Shown here: piece after piece, positions 63,336 through 64,000 of the stretch
How positions within the stretch are numbered: the stretch's first letter is position 1
Layout: each line of letters opens with the position of its first letter
DNA from: Psychroserpens luteus
Lineage (GTDB): Bacteria; Bacteroidota; Bacteroidia; Flavobacteriales; Flavobacteriaceae
Length of the DNA: 64,000 nucleotides
Direction of reading: 5' to 3'
Assembly: GCF_015319355.1 (NCBI RefSeq)
Contig: NZ_JADILU010000006.1
Location: 62,001-126,000 of the forward strand
The notes under the pieces: generated by a model
Seen by the model: only the letters and a program-made list of their open reading frames with translations
What the model was told of the DNA's origin: nothing
Databases searched by the model: none
Translations under genes and position numbers: made by a program

Positions 63336-64000
63336 TTAAAAAGGATAGTTGACACCAATATTATAAACTGCATTGCCAAAGTTATAATCTTTAAACCAGC
63401 GATTGCCAAGTTCTCTAGAAGGATCGTAGGTTTTAAAGCCAATATCACCTCTGAGTACGAAGAAGCTAAAATCATATCGAATACCAAAACCAGAGCCTAC
63501 TGCAATGTCTTGTAATGAACTAAATCCATCAAAAGTTGCTGCATCATCTTCTACATCGTCAAATACATTCCAGATGTTTCCTGCGTCTACAAATACAGCT
63601 CCATTAAAACGACCTAGTAGATTGAAGCGTTGCTCTGCACTTAATGTGATTTTTAAATTGGCTTCATTAAATTCATTGGCAGATAATGAGCTTCCTGGTC
63701 CTAAATTATAAGCACTCCAGGCTCTTATATCGTTTGGTCCACCTGCAAAGAAACTTTCTGCAAATGGAATGTTATCTGAATTCCCGTAAGGTATAGCTAT
63801 CCCAAAGTAACTACGTATTGCAAACTCACTTTTACTGCCTAGATCCCAGTGTTTGGCATAATCAATCTCAGCTTTTATAAATTGTGAAAATGGAACTCCA
63901 AAAACTTCATATTTACCATCTTGATTTTTGTCAAGGCTTAAAACATTTGATAAGTTAGAAAGTAAGTTTCCTGCGAGTTTTAAACGTAACCTTAGGATAG
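63336..64000 (-). CDS. Omp85-family outer-membrane protein, C-terminal part (BamA/TamA-like)
   Basis: The frame enters from the right window edge and ends at the TAA at 63336-63338, giving the last 221 residues. The block FFAGGPNDIRAWSAYNLGPGS matches the conserved (N/D)xRAWxxxxLGPGS loop of Bacteroidota Omp85 barrels. NLLGRFNGAVFVDAGNIWN, VGSGFGIRYDF and LRGDIGFKTYDP are the typical last strands, and the protein ends in NIGVNYPF with a terminal Phe. It inserts or assembles outer-membrane proteins. Next to fbaA a TamA/TamL-type protein is likely, but BamA cannot be excluded without the POTRA part. Confidence 0.85.
   Translation of the reverse strand, partial: ILRLRLKLAGNLLSNLSNVLSLDKNQDGKYEVFGVPFSQFIKAEIDYAKHWDLGSKSEFAIRSYFGIAIPYGNSDNIPFAESFFAGGPNDIRAWSAYNLGPGSSLSANEFNEANLKITLSAEQRFNLLGRFNGAVFVDAGNIWNVFDDVEDDAATFDGFSSLQDIAVGSGFGIRYDFSFFVLRGDIGFKTYDPSRELGNRWFKDYNFGNAVYNIGVNYPF

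Noticed and set aside
1-64000. tRNA, rRNA, riboswitch and CRISPR content
   Set aside because: I looked at the spacers on both strands and saw no cloverleaf arms, rRNA-like sequence, known aptamer core or regularly spaced repeats, although a covariance search was not possible.

Overview
The window looks like chromosomal DNA of a marine-type member of the Flavobacteriaceae (Bacteroidota). The evidence is low GC with A/T-rich codons, A-rich leaders before start codons instead of strong Shine-Dalgarno sites, promoters of the TTG / TAnnTTTG type, a short primary sigma factor without region 1.1, and an AccD without zinc-ribbon cysteines. I could not run any search, so every name below rests on motifs and recalled family features.

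Layout. (1) 1-1762, minus: 5' part of a large secreted surface protein. (2) 2092-44291, plus: a very large surface-polysaccharide locus of about 42 kb. It holds a complete CMP-legionaminic acid pathway (legB-legC-legH-legI-legG-ptmE-legF, 3336-10136), two intact wecB genes, rmlBAC without rmlD, ugd, and a PglK-like ABC flippase. It also has twelve glycosyltransferases (six GT-A/GT2, six GT-B/GT4), O-acetyltransferases of three families (left-handed beta-helix, OafA-like, MBOAT), a sulfotransferase, a Wzy-like polymerase, a WecA/TagO-like initiating transferase, and Wza/Wzc export proteins. The parts read as one pipeline. Nucleotide sugars are made, WecA-type transfer starts the lipid-linked unit, glycosyltransferases build it, acetyl and sulfate groups decorate it, it is flipped and polymerised, and Wza/Wzc export it. 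Decayed gene pieces at 10251-10385 (wecB), 14934-15227 (UDP-glucuronate epimerase) and 30000-30160 (5' end of the glycosyltransferase at 31328) show that the locus is built from exchanged cassettes.

(3) 44292-54594, minus: housekeeping genes. These are rpe, rpoD, a small conserved protein, two outer-membrane-protein tail fragments, a hyaluronan-synthase-like processive GT2, a proC-proB-proA operon, pnp and rpsO, several with clear hairpin terminators. (4) 54788-55885, plus: a PAS histidine kinase.

(5) 55885-61089: the most unusual region. A near-perfect 131-bp direct repeat, consisting of the accD 3' end plus its terminator, flanks about 4.9 kb. This insert carries a membrane-bound AraC-type regulator, a 587-aa lipoprotein with a C-terminal His...Asn-Cys domain resembling permuted papain/NlpC-P60 enzymes, a companion 169-aa lipoprotein, a decayed second copy of the C-terminal module, a small secreted protein, and a frameshifted second copy of the companion lipoprotein. 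The arrangement (full-length effector, partner, orphan C-terminal module, more partners) resembles a polymorphic effector/immunity island integrated at the 3' end of accD. No integrase is present and toxicity is unproven. (6) 60995-64000, minus: intact accD, a hairpin-rich spacer, class II aldolase fbaA, and the C-terminal part of an Omp85 (BamA/TamA-like) barrel.

No rRNA, tRNA, CRISPR array, transposase or integrase gene was recognised.
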